Assembly (NCBI RefSeq): GCF_023898315.1
Contig: NC_064622.1
Location: forward strand, 358,465,234-358,529,233
Source of the DNA: Schistocerca nitens
Lineage: Eukaryota; Arthropoda; Insecta; Orthoptera; Acrididae
Direction of reading: 5' to 3'
Length of the DNA stretch: 64,000 bases
Below the pieces are notes generated by a model that saw nothing but the letters and a program-made list of their open reading frames with translations, did not search any database and was not told where the DNA came from. A program made the translations under genes and the position numbers. The first letter of the stretch is position 1, and the number at the start of each line of letters is the position of its first letter. Below, one piece after another: positions 32,048-43,235 of this stretch.

Positions 32048-32350
32048 GTGATAACGACTGAAAAACTCTCCAGCCGACAACGTTTATGCAATATACTTGT
32101 ACATCTTGCCGAGGACCATCTCTGCCCCAGATGCGCCGCTGTTGACACCGGCATCACCGTTTCGTTTGTGATACGGCAGCCGACGGTCGGCTCCTCACAC
32201 GTCGCATGTCGGCTTTGTTGCTGCGACGGAGCATTATTCCATCCTGACATCACTTACTACCCTGATGCTCGACATAACGCCACGGTATGGGTGAAAGGTA
32301 TGGCGTTGTCATACTTTTTAGTGAGGCCATTGCAGAGTTATTAAATTTTT
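32048..32350 (+). pseudogene. Possible LINE C-terminal relic
   Basis: A plus-strand frame reads LCNILVHLAEDHLCPRCAAV, then DTGITVSFVI, and later DITYYPDARHNATVWVKGM. This resembles the Cys-rich tail of some LINE proteins (L-x-DPLCPRC-x-DT-x-H). The second part of the zinc-binding pattern is lost. No catalytic domain is attached. Confidence 0.4.
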
Positions 32351-33370
32351 GGCACTATTTAACGAATAATTACACGGTTTTACGGCACAAGACGTCGTAT
32401 GCTTCGCTCTTTGTGAAATACTTCGGGTTGCTGTTTAAGCACCCACCAGAGTACTGGTGTGTGCATGGTGTGAGAAGAAATTGAAGATATAGCACAGGAT
32501 AGTCTGATCAGAGACGTCAACGGTAATTGTATGGTGTTTTAATCTCGGTAAACAAGAAGACGACCTGGATATCCCACCGTCTGCACCGTCTGGCTGCTGT
32601 GGAGACCCCCAAAGAAGATAAAAAAATGCAAAAAGCATTCTCCCTCTTTTTTTCCTTTTTTTACAAAATGATCGGAGGTCTATTTTTTTTTTTTTTTCCA
32701 TGAGTGGAGCCTGAATTGGTCGCTAACATCTGTCCTAGTTGGCTTCCAGTGGGAAAATGGCGGTGGCACTAGATATTGATTGTTTTTGTATGTAAGTTGC
32801 ATAGTTTTTGGGGTTAGTATGGATGTTAGCGGCCCCAACCATCACCCCCTAGGTTGTGGTGCCCCAACGCCCTAAGTGCAAGAGGTCAAAAGGCAGACAG
32901 CCGTGCGAGGTGCGAATAATGACACCCAGCAGCTAATACGCGTCTCCCTTCCCCCGTCAGTCTGAAGCACCCCACGGAAGAATAATATGAACATGAGTTT
33001 TGAGTATATTGAGCCTTAAAAGAAAGCGTAGCCTTCTTAGGACACAAATCACATGCCTCGTGACATTATTTTCCCCTACTTCATGCATGCCCATAGAGTA
33101 TTGAATTGATTCGCATTGTTATCCGGTGGGCATCAGAAACAGACCTCTCAATAATCAGTTTACGGGTCTTATATGCCGTATACCTTTGTATAGAAGATGG
33201 TGAAGAAAATTCACGTTTGCGAGATCTGGCTACGAGACAAAGGAATAAAAGGTCTGAATAAAAGTAAAAGGTGAATGAGGTTAACTTGTACCGAGCGACA
33301 CAGTTCACAGAACAAGGCGGCTTTCTAGCTAGCATACTTCTCCCATTGAAAATGAAGTGACCGTATGGCA
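32351..33370. other. Unassigned sequence
   Basis: No recognised gene. T-rich runs lie at 32645-32700. The short frames are not supported by any motif. Confidence 0.4.
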
Positions 33371-33587
33371 TTGTTGGCCGAGAGGCCCCTGCGGGGAAGT
33401 TCGGCCGCCGTATTGCAAGTCCTTCTTAGTTGACGCCACTTCGGCGACTTGCTCGTCAATGATGATGAAAGACACACAACACCCACTCACCACGAGGCAG
33501 AGATAATCCCTGACCCCGCCGGGAATCGAACCCGGGACCCCGTGGGCGGTAAGCGAGAACGCTACCGCAAGACCACGAGCTGCGGAC
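33371..33587 (-). mobile_element. tRNA-headed SINE, family D
   Basis: On the minus strand the head has GCAGCTCGTGGTCTTGCGG and B box GGTTCGATTCCCGGCGGGG. The body continues GGGTGTTGTGTG, CATCATCATTGACGAGCAAG, TCGCCGAAGTGGCGTCAAC and CCCCGCAGGGGCCTC. The same head is joined to a family A tail in the copy at 61949-62161. Confidence 0.85.
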
Positions 33588-33629
33588 TCTTCCATTGTCA
33601 TTCCGTAATTCACGAAGCCGAGCTGAATT

Positions 33630-34000
33630 TTGCCGAGTCCAAAGAGTGTAGAACGAATTCTTCAAGGAATTTGGGGTACTAATTACGCTTCCAGTATATT
33701 TATTCCTCAATGAAAGTTATCATGAATAATATATCTCTTTCCCGAACTCACAACTCAGTACTTGTGATCAACATAAGGAATAAGAATAACATTTATAACG
33801 ACTTGACGTCACTTACTTTGGGCCAGAAAGTGTCCATTATTCAGGAACACACATTGACAATAACTTGCCAGCAGCCATAAAAAGCTTAACTACCAATAAA
33901 GTTTAGTTTAAGAGCATCCTAAAGGTTTTATTGGTTGCCATCGTCTTCCACTCCATTGACGAGCTTCTTCGTAGAACCGATTAATGAATTTTCCACGTCT
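33630..34000 (+). pseudogene. LINE C-terminal relic
   Basis: Plus-strand tracks in two frames, INIRNKNNIYND and then THIDNNLPAAIKSLTTNK, with FKSILKVLLVAIVFHSIDEL, match the end of jockey-type LINE proteins (TR-x-N, then YN-LP-x-IK, then F-x-LK-x-FL). The frame switches near 33800 and contains stops. Upstream domains are not attached. Confidence 0.6.
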
Positions 34001-34329
34001 CCTCCCAAGCCACTACATCAGTTTCAGTCAGACTTGGTACACATATCACTTACTGTCTGCAAAGGATCTCTGTGGCGGTAAGAACTACGCAGCAATCAAA
34101 GGGGTTAGGGTGGGGGGTGGGGGGAAGTAGTGTAGATCGTGACACGCGAGTACCCAGACTTTATTCATCCATTTGAGGATGAGAGCACTTAGTGACTTGC
34201 AATAAACTTTACACATAATCTGAAATCCTTACTAAACTTTTTCTGGCCTATAAGGCCCACTAGATGCTGAAAAGAAACAATTTTATCGCTTACTATATTT
34301 TCGCTATTCAGACAGTAAAACTACCGAAT

Positions 34330-35480
34330 CAGTCATGGTGTTTTAATTTATTACTTTTTTACTACTAACTGTATTCGCGACACATTTTTCAGACAGTATT
34401 CATACATATCACTGAATGTACCTGCAAAATTAAATCATTGTACGAGACAGTTAAGAGATGCGAGGGTTATTCGGAAAGTAAGGAACAATCGGTCGCGAAA
34501 TGGAAACCACAGCGAAAATCCGATGAAGTTTTGCACAGGTGTGTTGGGCAGTGTCTCTAGTATGACCATCGATCGCGTTACGTCGTTCTTTTTAGTTCCG
34601 AGCACACAGGGAGCACATAAAGGTACCTGGAACAATAGTGTCTCCCGCCTAGTACGAGGGCCTGGTGAGGAATTTCGCCTGAAGCTATGCAGCCAACGTT
34701 ACATAACTGTCATGCATTTTCTTCTTCAAGAGAATTCTCAGCCGCATTCTGCAAGGGCAATGAAGATGCTCCTGCATCGTTTTCAATTGGAAACGTTTGA
34801 TTATCCAAAATAGAGCCCGTAATTGTCTCCCTCTGAGTTTCATCTCTGCTCACATGAACTGGCTACGAAGACAACATTTTGGCACAGACAACGAGCTGCA
34901 GGCCAGCGTAGAGAATTGGCGGAAAGCGCTGGCGCCTGCCTTCTATAACGAGGGTGTTGGAAAGTTGGTACAACGCTACGACAAACGTCTAAGTCGGATC
35001 GGCGACTATGGAGATAGGTAGCTGGAAGTTATAGCTAACTGTTGCAAATAAAACAGTTTTGATTTTCACTGTGGTTTCCATTTCGCCACCTATCGTTCCT
35101 TACTTTCCGAATAGCCCTCGTACTTGTGAGATATGATGTCCAATATTGAGTTGCGTGAAAACCACCGCATCATGCCTGATTTTTTAATTTGTTACTGCTT
35201 CACTATTAACTCTGTTCAAAACACATTTCGTAGACAGTAGCCACATATACAACTGAATTACCTGCAAAATTATGTCATTCTACCACACATAGCTCAGGAT
35301 ATACGGCACCATAAACATTGAGCTGTGTGGAATGGAAGCAGCAGGGCAACGTTTGCTAGAGGTACAGCTGATATGAGTATACAAATACGCGTCAGATGTG
35401 TTAAATACAGGTGAAATCTATTTAATGTGTACATAAGTGGACAAAGCAACAGGTAAAAGACTCACCGTAAACCCCTGGAA
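34330..35480. repeat. Diverged direct repeat flanking a mariner
   Basis: Two stretches, 34330-34450 and 35165-35300, share order: TGTTTTAATTTATTACTTTT against TGATTTTTTAATTTGTTACT, then AACTGTATTC, ACACATTT, AGACAGTA and a CTGAAT-x-TACCTGCAAAATTA core. They may be parts of one older repeat that was tandemly arranged or duplicated. The deleted mariner at 34461-35120 lies between. Confidence 0.6.
34461..35120 (+). mobile_element. Internally deleted mariner with long inverted ends
   Basis: The ends are about 60-bp inverted repeats starting CGAGGGYTATTCGGAAAGTA; the right flank is TA and the left is TG, probably a mutated TA. At 660 bp it is about half the normal length. The remaining coding sequence starts in the middle of the transposase: QENSQPHSARAMKMLL (HDNARPHTA region, catalytic Asp replaced by Glu or Asn depending on alignment) and, after stops, NEGVGKLVQRYDKRLSRIGD at the C terminus near 34950-35020. 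Such deletion derivatives depend on a transposase made elsewhere. Confidence 0.85.
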
Positions 35481-35579
35481 TGATTTCAGCCAAATTTGCT
35501 ACACGTAGTTGTTACGATCTGGAAGAAGTACTGTGGTGGTAAGACCCAGCAGCCTCCTATTGTGTTGGGAGTGATAACG

Positions 35580-35690
35580 TGGAGACAGAAGGCGCGAGGA
35601 AGAGATGGGCAGACAGAGATGAGGAACAAGGAGAGGGACAGAGAGAAGGGAAAGATGATATGGTGTAATGGAACTGGGATGAATAGATAG
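35580..35690. repeat. Purine-rich tract
   Basis: About 110 bases consist almost only of A and G, with phrases such as GAGGAACAAGGAGAGGGACA. It adjoins a GTGGTGGTAAGACCCAGCAG block that also occurs in variant form near 34075, so it is probably part of the same interspersed repeat. Confidence 0.7.
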
Positions 35691-35831
35691 TGGGCAATGT
35701 TGGGTACTCACCTTGTATCAGATAAAGTAGGTATTACACAAAATATGACTTCACATCTTCAGTGCAGTAAAGTGATTAGTGTAAATGATCTGTCTGCCTG
35801 AATCATTAGTGGCGTGCTTCCAGACATCTAA

Positions 35832-35990
35832 ATTTAGAAATTTGCGGTAAGTTCCTATGGGACCAAACTGCTGAGGTCATCGGTCCCTAGGCTTACACAC
35901 TACTTAATCTAACTTAAACTAACTTACGCTTAGGACAACACACCCACCTATGATCGAGGGAGGACTCGAAACTTCGACAGGGACAGTCGT
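35832..35990 (-). mobile_element. SINE family B, 5'-truncated
   Basis: A minus-strand copy whose tail and body are intact but which lacks the A-box end of the head. Flanks CCAGACATCTAAATTT (left) and CCAGATATTTAACC (right, 35991 onward) look like a diverged duplication. Confidence 0.8.
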
Positions 35991-36301
35991 CCAGATATTT
36001 AACCGAATCGTCGAGTCCACTTTATGCACGATATTTCGACAGCCCAAGTTACACTGTTATTTGTGTTCGCTGCCTGGACTCCAGACTGTGAACTATTTAT
36101 AGCCGAGTTCGGCTCTCGACGCCCACTACACACTGCGATGCTCTTACGTTTTTCAGGGCCGCACTGACATTCCGTAAAACGGGCATTGTTCAGAGTTTTA
36201 AAGTTTTGGTGAATGTGATGACCAGCGTGATCTTAGCACATTAAGTGTCGGACCCAAAGCCTTGTTTAAAGTGAAGCCGCGGTTCCGGTTTTTAAGTCTT
36301 G

Positions 36302-36511
36302 TTACATTAATATTTCGAGAAAGTTGTTTGCATGACGATACTGCTCTTGCCGCATTTCATTTCGTTTATATTCAAGGTAGTGCTCAGGGACAGCTGATTT
36401 GCCTAGTTGTTTTGGTCGGTTGTGTATCTGATGTTCCTTGCGTCTCTCTTCGACAGTTCTAACTGCGTGCTCCAGGTAAGACATAGGACATTCGCATGGA
36501 ATGTGATACAC
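36302..36511 (-). pseudogene. Penelope-like GIY-YIG endonuclease fragment
   Basis: The minus strand encodes VYHIPCECPMSYLEHAVRTV, then EERRKEHQIHNRPKQLGKSA and VPEHYLEYKR. In Penelope endonucleases this is IPC-x-C, YIGQT, GR-x-E-RI-EH, and a SAVAEH segment with the catalytic Glu. Here YIGQT has become YLEHA. The Arg-x-x-x-Glu-His and SAVPEH parts are preserved. It belongs to a different Penelope lineage from that at 13847, because the Cys motif and spacing differ. Confidence 0.7.
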
Positions 36512-36814
36512 AGACCGCTTTCAGAGACTTAGATCGTCTTTATCATTACACAGAAGGATTTTTATGGTTACTGGCGCGAGCGAAGTAGGTACGGAAGCAG
36601 AGGGTGTCCTCGTGAAACCTTCCTGGTTTCCGAATGCAGTGGAAAAACTATGAGACACAGGTACTTGCGGTATCCAGCATCAAGTGAAGCAACTCAAAAC
36701 GTTTTATACAGATTTCTTCTCTAAACGGTTTCTGTTCTTTTGTTTCAAGTGATAAAGAGTTACAAGAAATGACTATAGATCAATAGAAAGCCCAATGCAT
36801 AGTGTGGTATATGG

Positions 36815-37800
36815 AAACGAAATCATCCATTGCTGCCAAAGAAATTTCCGACGTGAATTTCAAAGGGAGCCACCAGACGTTAAAACTGTTAAGGGTTGGT
36901 ATGATAAATTCCTACCCACTGGGAGGATAAAGAGGTAGATTCAGGCAGCAAATCAGATGAAATGGTAGAGGAGACCAGAGAGACCTTCCACAGAAGTCAA
37001 TCACAGAAAGTTCACCGAGCATCTAGAAAGACAAACATTCCCCGCGCAACAGTTCACAAGGTACTGCCTAAACGACTTCGTGTGTGCGCTTACAAAGTTT
37101 AAATTGTGGAAGTACTGGAGCGAAACGATTTTAAGCTTCACTACGAAATTGCCATTGATAAGTCAGATCGGATCGGGCAAAGTACCTAGGAAATGTCGTT
37201 TTCTCTGATGAAGCCCTCTTCCACACATATTGGAAGGTTAGGCGGCATAACATTCGCATCTAGGGATCGGAAATGTCACACATTTTCCGAGAATATGTCA
37301 AAGACAGCGAAAAGGTGTTACGTGTGGAGTGCGCTGCTGAAAGACAGCATAGATGGACCATTTTCCGAAGTTTCTTCCCCTTCAGCCAAATATGATCTTG
37401 CAGCAGGAGGGCCGGCCAGCGTGGCCGAGCGGTTCTAGGCGCTTCAGTCTGGTACCGCGCGGCCACTACGGTCGCAGGTTCGAATCCTGCCTCGGGCATG
37501 GATGTGTGTGATGTCCTTAAGTTAGTGAGGTTTAAGTAGTTCTAGGGGACTGATGACCTCAGAAGTTAAGTCCCATAGTGCTCAGAGCCATTTGAACCAT
37601 TTTTGTACGAGCAGGAGGGTGCACCACCACACTGGTGTTTATATGTTCTTGACTTCCTGGGCCGGACATGTCCACAGCATTGGATAGGACCTGTTGGCCC
37701 CTGCCGAGTAGCCACCACGATCTCCAGACATAGCTAGCGTGGATTTCTTCGTGTGCCGTTAATTTAACTACATTGTGTGTGCTTCGCTTGCACATGACTT
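36815..37800 (+). pseudogene. IS630/mariner-like transposase pseudogene, split by a SINE
   Basis: A broken frame begins SSIAAKEISDVNFKG. A first catalytic region FSDEALFHTYWKVRRHNIRI lies near 37198-37257. VKDSEKVLRVECAAERQ matches the region before the second catalytic strand. The SINE at 37412-37610 interrupts it; the frame resumes with EQEGAPPHWCLYVLDFLG (usually QQDGAPPH; the catalytic Asp is Glu here) and a decayed PRSPD-like track near 37720. Frame changes and stops are frequent. Confidence 0.7.
37412..37610 (+). mobile_element. SINE family A
   Basis: Full-length copy with the 9-bp duplication GCAGGAGGG (37403-37411 and 37611-37619), inserted in the transposase pseudogene next to its second catalytic motif. 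Confidence 0.93.
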
Positions 37801-38470
37801 CAGCGACTCTGCAGAATAATTGTGGATGCAATAGTTTCCTTCATCCCGGACATGCTTGTATACACATGAGCCGCGACAGCCTATCGTCTAGACATTTGAA
37901 AGTCAGCAAAGGAGCCCACCTAGAAATGTATTCATTTTTCCTACAAATCTTTTTGAGTTACTTTACATGATGCTGCAAACTGCAAGTATTCATGTCTCAT
38001 TGTTTTTATTTTTAATGACATTTTGAAGTCAGGGAGGTTTCGTGTGGACATCCTGTGCAATATTTTGATTTTGATGTAACTCCTCTCAGTTTATAAATTT
38101 CAATTTTCACTAATATGGGTGTGTGCTCATTAAACAGGCTCCTCTCTATGAAGGATGATACAAGGAGCGCAAGGATAGGACTGTTAGCCGTCAGGTCAGG
38201 ACCAGCCAGAGAGTGGTAAAGCAACAAGGCTATAGGTTCCCTGAGGACTTATTGGCATACTCTCAGTCACAAAGTTTGAAGGGCTCTATAACATGGTAGT
38301 TGATCCCATTCCTGTACGCGAATTCAGGCAACATCTCATTACCCAAGTCACGTTGTTCTTATTTATATTCTATTCAATATTTGCCTCGGGTAATAGTTTA
38401 GCAATTCTCACAATAAATCATTTATGATACCAAAATCATTGTATTATTTAGTAGTTAAATTTCACCCTTA
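37801..38470. other. Unassigned sequence
   Basis: No domain recognised beyond the end of the transposase relic. Partly AT-rich. Confidence 0.4.
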
Positions 38471-38474
38471 TTAT

Positions 38475-38507
38475 CAGCGATCACATAAACTGTTTATGTG
38501 ATCGCTG
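38475..38507. repeat. Perfect 33-nt palindrome
   Basis: Sixteen perfect base pairs (arm CAGCGATCACATAAAC) surround a single central T at 38491. It lies about 40 bases upstream of the hammerhead-like motif and may belong to the same retroelement end. Confidence 0.9.
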
Positions 38508-38547
38508 TAAGCTTGTTGACACCAGTGCCTATCAATTTAAATTGTAT

Positions 38548-38601
38548 ATTACAGCACTGAAGATGGTCACTAAGTGACCGAAAATCGATTTTGCGGTTAA
38601 T
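38548..38601 (+). ncRNA. Hammerhead-ribozyme-like motif, best copy
   Basis: The core CTGAAGA (38557-38563) matches CUGANGA exactly. Stem II is GGTCAC (38565-38570) with loop TAA and GTGACC (38574-38579), six perfect pairs. GAAA follows at 38580-38583. Stem III is short (two A-T pairs around TCGA), with predicted cleavage after T38591. Stem I pairs ATTACAGCA (38548-38556) with TGCGGTTAAT (38592-38601), with one mismatch and one bulge. One T (38564) between the core and stem II is unpaired, which is not canonical. A TAAAACAAAAACAAAAAGC tail and a run of A follow, suggesting the 3' end of a retroelement. Confidence 0.55.
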
Positions 38602-38639
38602 AAAACAAAAACAAAAAGCAAAAAAAAAATACGACCAAT

Positions 38640-40376
38640 GCTGACCCTGCTTCCAAGTAAACTCAGAAGTAGTTATCCTCGGAGCAGTGAAGCATATTAA
38701 ATCACTTAATATAGCAACTCTTCCGGTCCAGACTTTACAGGTTCCTTTCAGAGTGTGCTGATGCAATATCTCTATACTTAACCATCATATACAACCGCTT
38801 ACTCGACGAAAGATCCGTACCCACAGACTGGAAAGCTGCACAAGTCACATCAATATTGAAGGAAGGTAGTAGAAGTAATCCACTAAATTACAGGTCCATA
38901 TCATTAACGTCGATATGCAGCAGGATTTTGGAACATATATTGTGTTCGAAGATTATGAATTACCTCGAAGAGAACAGTCTATTGACAAACAGTCAACACG
39001 GATTTAGAAAATACAGTTCTTGTGAGACACAATTAGCTCTTCACACCCATGAAATGTTGAGTGCTATTGACAAGGGATTTCAAATTGATTCCGTATTTCT
39101 AGATTTCCAGAAGGATTTTGACACTGTACCACACGAGCAGCTTGTCGTGAAATTGCGTGCTTGTGGAATATCGTCTCAGTTATGTGACTGGATTCGTGGT
39201 TCCTGTCAGATAGATCACAGTTCGTAGTAATTGACGGGAAGTCATGGACTAAAATAGAAGTTATTTCTGTCGTCCCCCAAGGTAGTGTTATAGGCCCTTT
39301 GCTGTTCCTCATCTATATAAGCGATTTAGGAGACAATCTGTGCACCTGTCTTCAGTTGTTTGGAGATGATACTGTCGTTTATTGTCTAGTAAAGTCATCA
39401 GAAGATCAAAACAAATTGTAAAACGATTTAGAAACGGTATGGTGGAAAAATTTGCAGTTGATCCTAAATAACGAAAAATGTGAGTCATCCACGTGAGTGC
39501 TAAAAGGAATCCTTTAAGCCGGCCGAAGTGGCCGAGCCGTTCTAGGCGCTACAGTCTGAAGCCGCGCAACCGCTACGGTCGCAGGTTCGAATCCTGCCTC
39601 GGGCATGGATGTGTGTGATGTTCTTAGCTTAGTTAGGTTTAAGTAGTTCTACGTTCTAGGGGACTGATGACCTCAGAAGTTAAGTCCCATAGTGCTCAGA
39701 GCCATTTGAACCATTTTTTGAATCCCTTAAACTTCTGTTACACGATTATCAGTTAAATCTAAAGGCCGTACATTCAACTAAATACGTAGGAATTACAATT
39801 ACGAACAACATAAATTGGAAAGAACACGTAGGGAATGTTGTGGGGCAAGGCAAACCAAATACTGAATTTTATTGGCAGGATACGTAGAAAATGTAACAGA
39901 TCTACTAAAGAGGCTGCCTGCACTACATTTGTCTGTCCTCTTTTAGAGTAATGCTGCGCGGTGTGGAATCCTTACCAGATAGGATTAACGGAGTACATCA
40001 AGAAAGTTCAAAGAGGGGCAGCAGGTTTTTTACTATCTCTAAATAGAGGAAAGAAGTCACTGAGATAGCACAGGATTTGGAGTGAACATCATTGAAACAA
40101 AGGAGTTTATCTTTGCGGCGGAATCTTCTCACGAAATTTCAGTTGCCAACTTTCGCCTCCGAATAATATTTTGTAGACGCCGACCTACACAGGGAGAAAC
40201 GATCATCATAATAAAAATAAGGAAAATCGGAACTCACTCGGAAAGATATAGGTGTTCGTTTTAACGCGCGCTTTTCGAGATTGGCATAACGGAGAATCTT
40301 TGTGAAGGTGGTGTGATGAACCGTCTGTCAGGCACTTAAGTGTGATTTGCAGAGTGTCCATGTGGATGTAGATGTC
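38640..40376 (+). mobile_element. Jockey-like LINE, 5'-truncated (family L2), split by a SINE
   Basis: Reverse transcriptase starts inside its N-terminal region (a GPDFTGSF-like track near 38730) and runs to a 3' end with GCACTTAAGTGTGATTTGCA and a GTGGATGTAGATG tail at about 40362-40374. The best frame (38856-39227) has NYRSISLTSICSRILEHIL, QHGFRKYSSCETQL and VFLDFQKDFDTVPHEQL (motif A; both key residues retained). After a frame change, VVPQGSVIGPLLFLIYISDL and QLFGDDTVVY (motif C, Ala to Gly) follow. Decayed C-terminal codons end near 40300. A related 3' end is at 49545-50130. Confidence 0.85.
39518..39719 (+). mobile_element. SINE family A
   Basis: Full-length copy with duplication GAATCCTTTAA (39507-39517) and GAATCCCTTAA (39720-39730), inserted in the L2 LINE between its catalytic and C-terminal codons. 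Confidence 0.93.
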
Positions 40377-41084
40377 GGATGTGTGACGACATTCCCATCG
40401 TGTGACACGTCCACTGTTGTACTGAGCGGAGTTTTGGTGAAATTTGGCGTCAACATTAACTCTTATTACACCCCGCATTAACTTCTGAGCTCTGGCCTTT
40501 GTTTCGCATGTGTGAACACATTGCTGTTTAAAGCGTCGCCGACCCGAGAGTGACGTCACAGAACGCCAGGCTTTTGCGCCATTACAGAAGAAGGCTATGG
40601 GCATCACTGAACCAATTTCAAACTTGAGCGTCGAAATGAGAGACCATTACGCGGTTTCGAAAAGTGGTCCTGTGATTGTGTCGTGCAGTGTAGTTTAACT
40701 TCAGATTCCACCTGGTACAAATTGTATGAATGATGATACAATTTTTAGTAAAATTCAGTAACACGCTTAACAAGTGATCAGGAGGAAAGCGAATGTTACG
40801 AGAGATGAGCAACAGAAAAACGTGTCGCAAATTGTGTGAGGTATGTCTAATGTAAAAACTGATTTTCGAGCTTTCGCAGTACAAGCAAATACTGAAGCCA
40901 CGAAAGGCAGTACTTACAGTCAGTCGTCCGGTAATCTCTCAACTTTATCAAATCAGAATTCGAGAAATCCAGTTCACTGCTAGCGCCGATCAACAACAGC
41001 ATCTATGAAGCCACCCAATTCCGATGCATCCACCTGCAACTAGGCAGTACGATTCACAAAATCATCACATTGTAACGATGTAAT
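40377..41084. other. Unassigned sequence
   Basis: No gene recognised. It may include leader sequence of the transposase relic that follows. Confidence 0.35.
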
Positions 41085-41180
41085 GTAGCACGCATCCAGC
41101 AAGCATTTGTTCGCAGCCCAGGAAAATCGACTCGCAGAGCTAGCAGAGAGCTGCAAATTCCACAATTCTCTGTATTAAGT
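41085..41180 (+). pseudogene. IS630/mariner-like transposase helix-turn-helix relic
   Basis: 32 open codons encode VARIQQAFVRSPGKSTRRAS and RELQIPQFSVLS, the helix-turn-helix segment of orthopteran IS630-like transposases (SP-x-KS-x-RRAS-x-EL-x-IP-x-SV). The similarity stops abruptly at about 41180 with no catalytic region. Confidence 0.55.
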
Positions 41181-41889
41181 ACATTTTAATAACTAAGTAC
41201 GTACTATATAGTTGTTGCGTCAGTATGTTTGTTGATTTGCATTTTTTTTCAGCTTTATGTTGTAAGGGACAGAGCTTCGGTTCATGTACCGTTCCTGCTT
41301 CCGTACACCAATATAGTTGCACCCTCCTTCTCTTCCCCCTCCCTTTGCCCGCTCCCCTTACTACATGTCCTGAGTTCATAACTGACTGCTGGCAAGCTTG
41401 TGCACTACTATTACAAGCATCTTCTTTCGTAGTACTGTCGGTTGTTCCCAAGAATCCCGGCATTAACTTTCCGACCAACAATAATAGCTTTAGGCGGAGT
41501 GATAACAGCACCTGTGAGGTGGGAACCCCTCGGACACGCCCCACTCTTACGTCGGCAGCGGTATTTCCGCGTCATCTGCGGCGACATGGCAGACCGCAGC
41601 TCGGAAAGACGTCATGTGCAGTGGTAACAACTTCCACCTGAAGCTACCGCTTTCTGCGTCTCTGTTACATTAGATGTACACTTTTTGCTCCATTCCACAG
41701 TGAGGAGATCATCGAGGAAGTAGAACACGTCATAAAACAAGAACATGCAGCACATATTTGCAAACAGTAGGTGATATACTGATGTCCGCTCCACAGGTCC
41801 CAAGTAAAATGGTCCTCAATGATGTAGATTAAGTCAAAAACTGAAGCACACTTTCATTTTAAAGGTAATAAGAAACTTCTCACACAACA
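41181..41889. other. Unassigned sequence left of the Tc1 element
   Basis: Frames on both strands (41140-41544 minus, 41225-41641 plus) are long for this region but overlap each other, lack domain motifs and are flanked by no splice-like signals I trust. Confidence 0.35.
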
Positions 41890-41947
41890 TACACGGTCCA
41901 GTTTCATTAATGTGACTACCTGTCCAAATGATTTACTGTATGATTAA

Positions 41948-42846
41948 ATGATGATGGCCTCCTCTTCGGTAAAATATTCCGGAGGTAAAATAGTCCCCCA
42001 TTCGGATCTCCGGGCGGGGACTACTCAAGAGGACGTCGTTATCAGGAGAAAGAAAACTAGCGGTCTACGGATCGGAGCGTGGACTGTCAGATCCCTTAAC
42101 CGGGCAGGTAGGTTAAAAAATTTAAAAAGGGAAATGGATAGGTTAAAGTTAGATATAGTGGGAGTTAGTGAATTTCGGTGGCAGGAGGAACAAGACTTTT
42201 GGTTAGGTGAATACAGGGTTATAAATACAAAATCAAATAGAGGTAATGCAGGAATAGGTCTAATAATGAATAAAAAAATATGAGTACGGGTAAGCTACTA
42301 CAAACAGCATAGTGAACGCATTATTGTGGTCAAGATAGACACGAAGCCCACGCCTACTACAATAGTACAAGTTTATATGCAACTAGCTCTGCAGATGACG
42401 AAGAGATTGATAAAATGTATGATGAGATAAAAGAAAGTATTCAGGTAGTGAAGGGAGACGAAAATTTAATAGTCATGGGTGACTGGAATTCGAGAGTAGG
42501 AAAAGGGAGAGAAGAAAACATAGTAGGTGAATATGGATTGGGGCTAAGAAATGAAAGAGGAAGCCGCCTGGAAGAATTTTGCGCAGGGCATGACTTAATC
42601 ATACCTAACACTTGGTTCAAGAATCATGAAAGAAGGTTGTATACATGGAAGAACCCTGGAGATACTAAAAGGTATCAAATAGATTATATAATGGTAAGAC
42701 AGAGATTTAGGAACCAGGTTTTAAATTGTAAGACATTTCCAGGGGCAGATGTGGACTCTGACCACAATCTATTGGTTATGAACTGTAGATTAAAACTGAA
42801 GAAACTGCAAAAAAGGTGGGAATTTAAGGAGATGGGACCTGGATAA
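41948..42846 (+). pseudogene. RTE endonuclease domain, two breaks
   Basis: The frame from 41948 gives GLRIGAWTVRSLNRAGRLKN and KLDIVGVSEFRW (endonuclease start, catalytic Glu) and GNAGIGLIMNKKI, where a TGA stop interrupts it at about 42281. Similarity continues as VRVSYYKQHSERIIVVKID. After a frame shift near 42385, the frame 42415-42846 reads VKGDENLIVMGDWNSRVGKG (catalytic Asp and Asn), QIDYIMVRQRF and DVDSDHNLLVMN (terminal SDH motif). A further shift near 42840 and a stop near 43055 separate it from the reverse transcriptase. The domain nicks DNA to start reverse transcription. Confidence 0.88.
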
Positions 42847-43235
42847 ACTGACTAAACCAGAGGTTGTACAGAGTTTCAGGGAGAGCATAAGGGAACAATT
42901 GACAGGAATGGGGGAAAGAAATACAGTAGAAGAAGAATGGGCAGCTTTGAGGAAAGAAATAGTGAAGGCAGCAGTGGATAAAATAGGTAAAAAGACGAGG
43001 TCTAGTAGAAACCCTTGGGTAACAGAAGAAATACTGAGTTTAATTGATGAAAGGTGAAAATATAAAAATGCAGTAAATGAAGCAGGCAAAAAGGAATATA
43101 AACGTCTCAAAAATGATATCGACAGGAAGTGCAAAATGGCTAAGCAGGGATGGCTAGAGGACAAATGTAAGGATGTAGAGGCTTCCTGCCTACAGGAAAA
43201 TTAAAGAGACCTTTGGAGAAAGCAGAACCACTTGC

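Noticed and set aside
41140-41641. Overlapping frames of 134 and 138 codons on opposite strands
   Set aside because: They mirror each other over a G+C-richer stretch, contain no family motif and show no sign of splicing.
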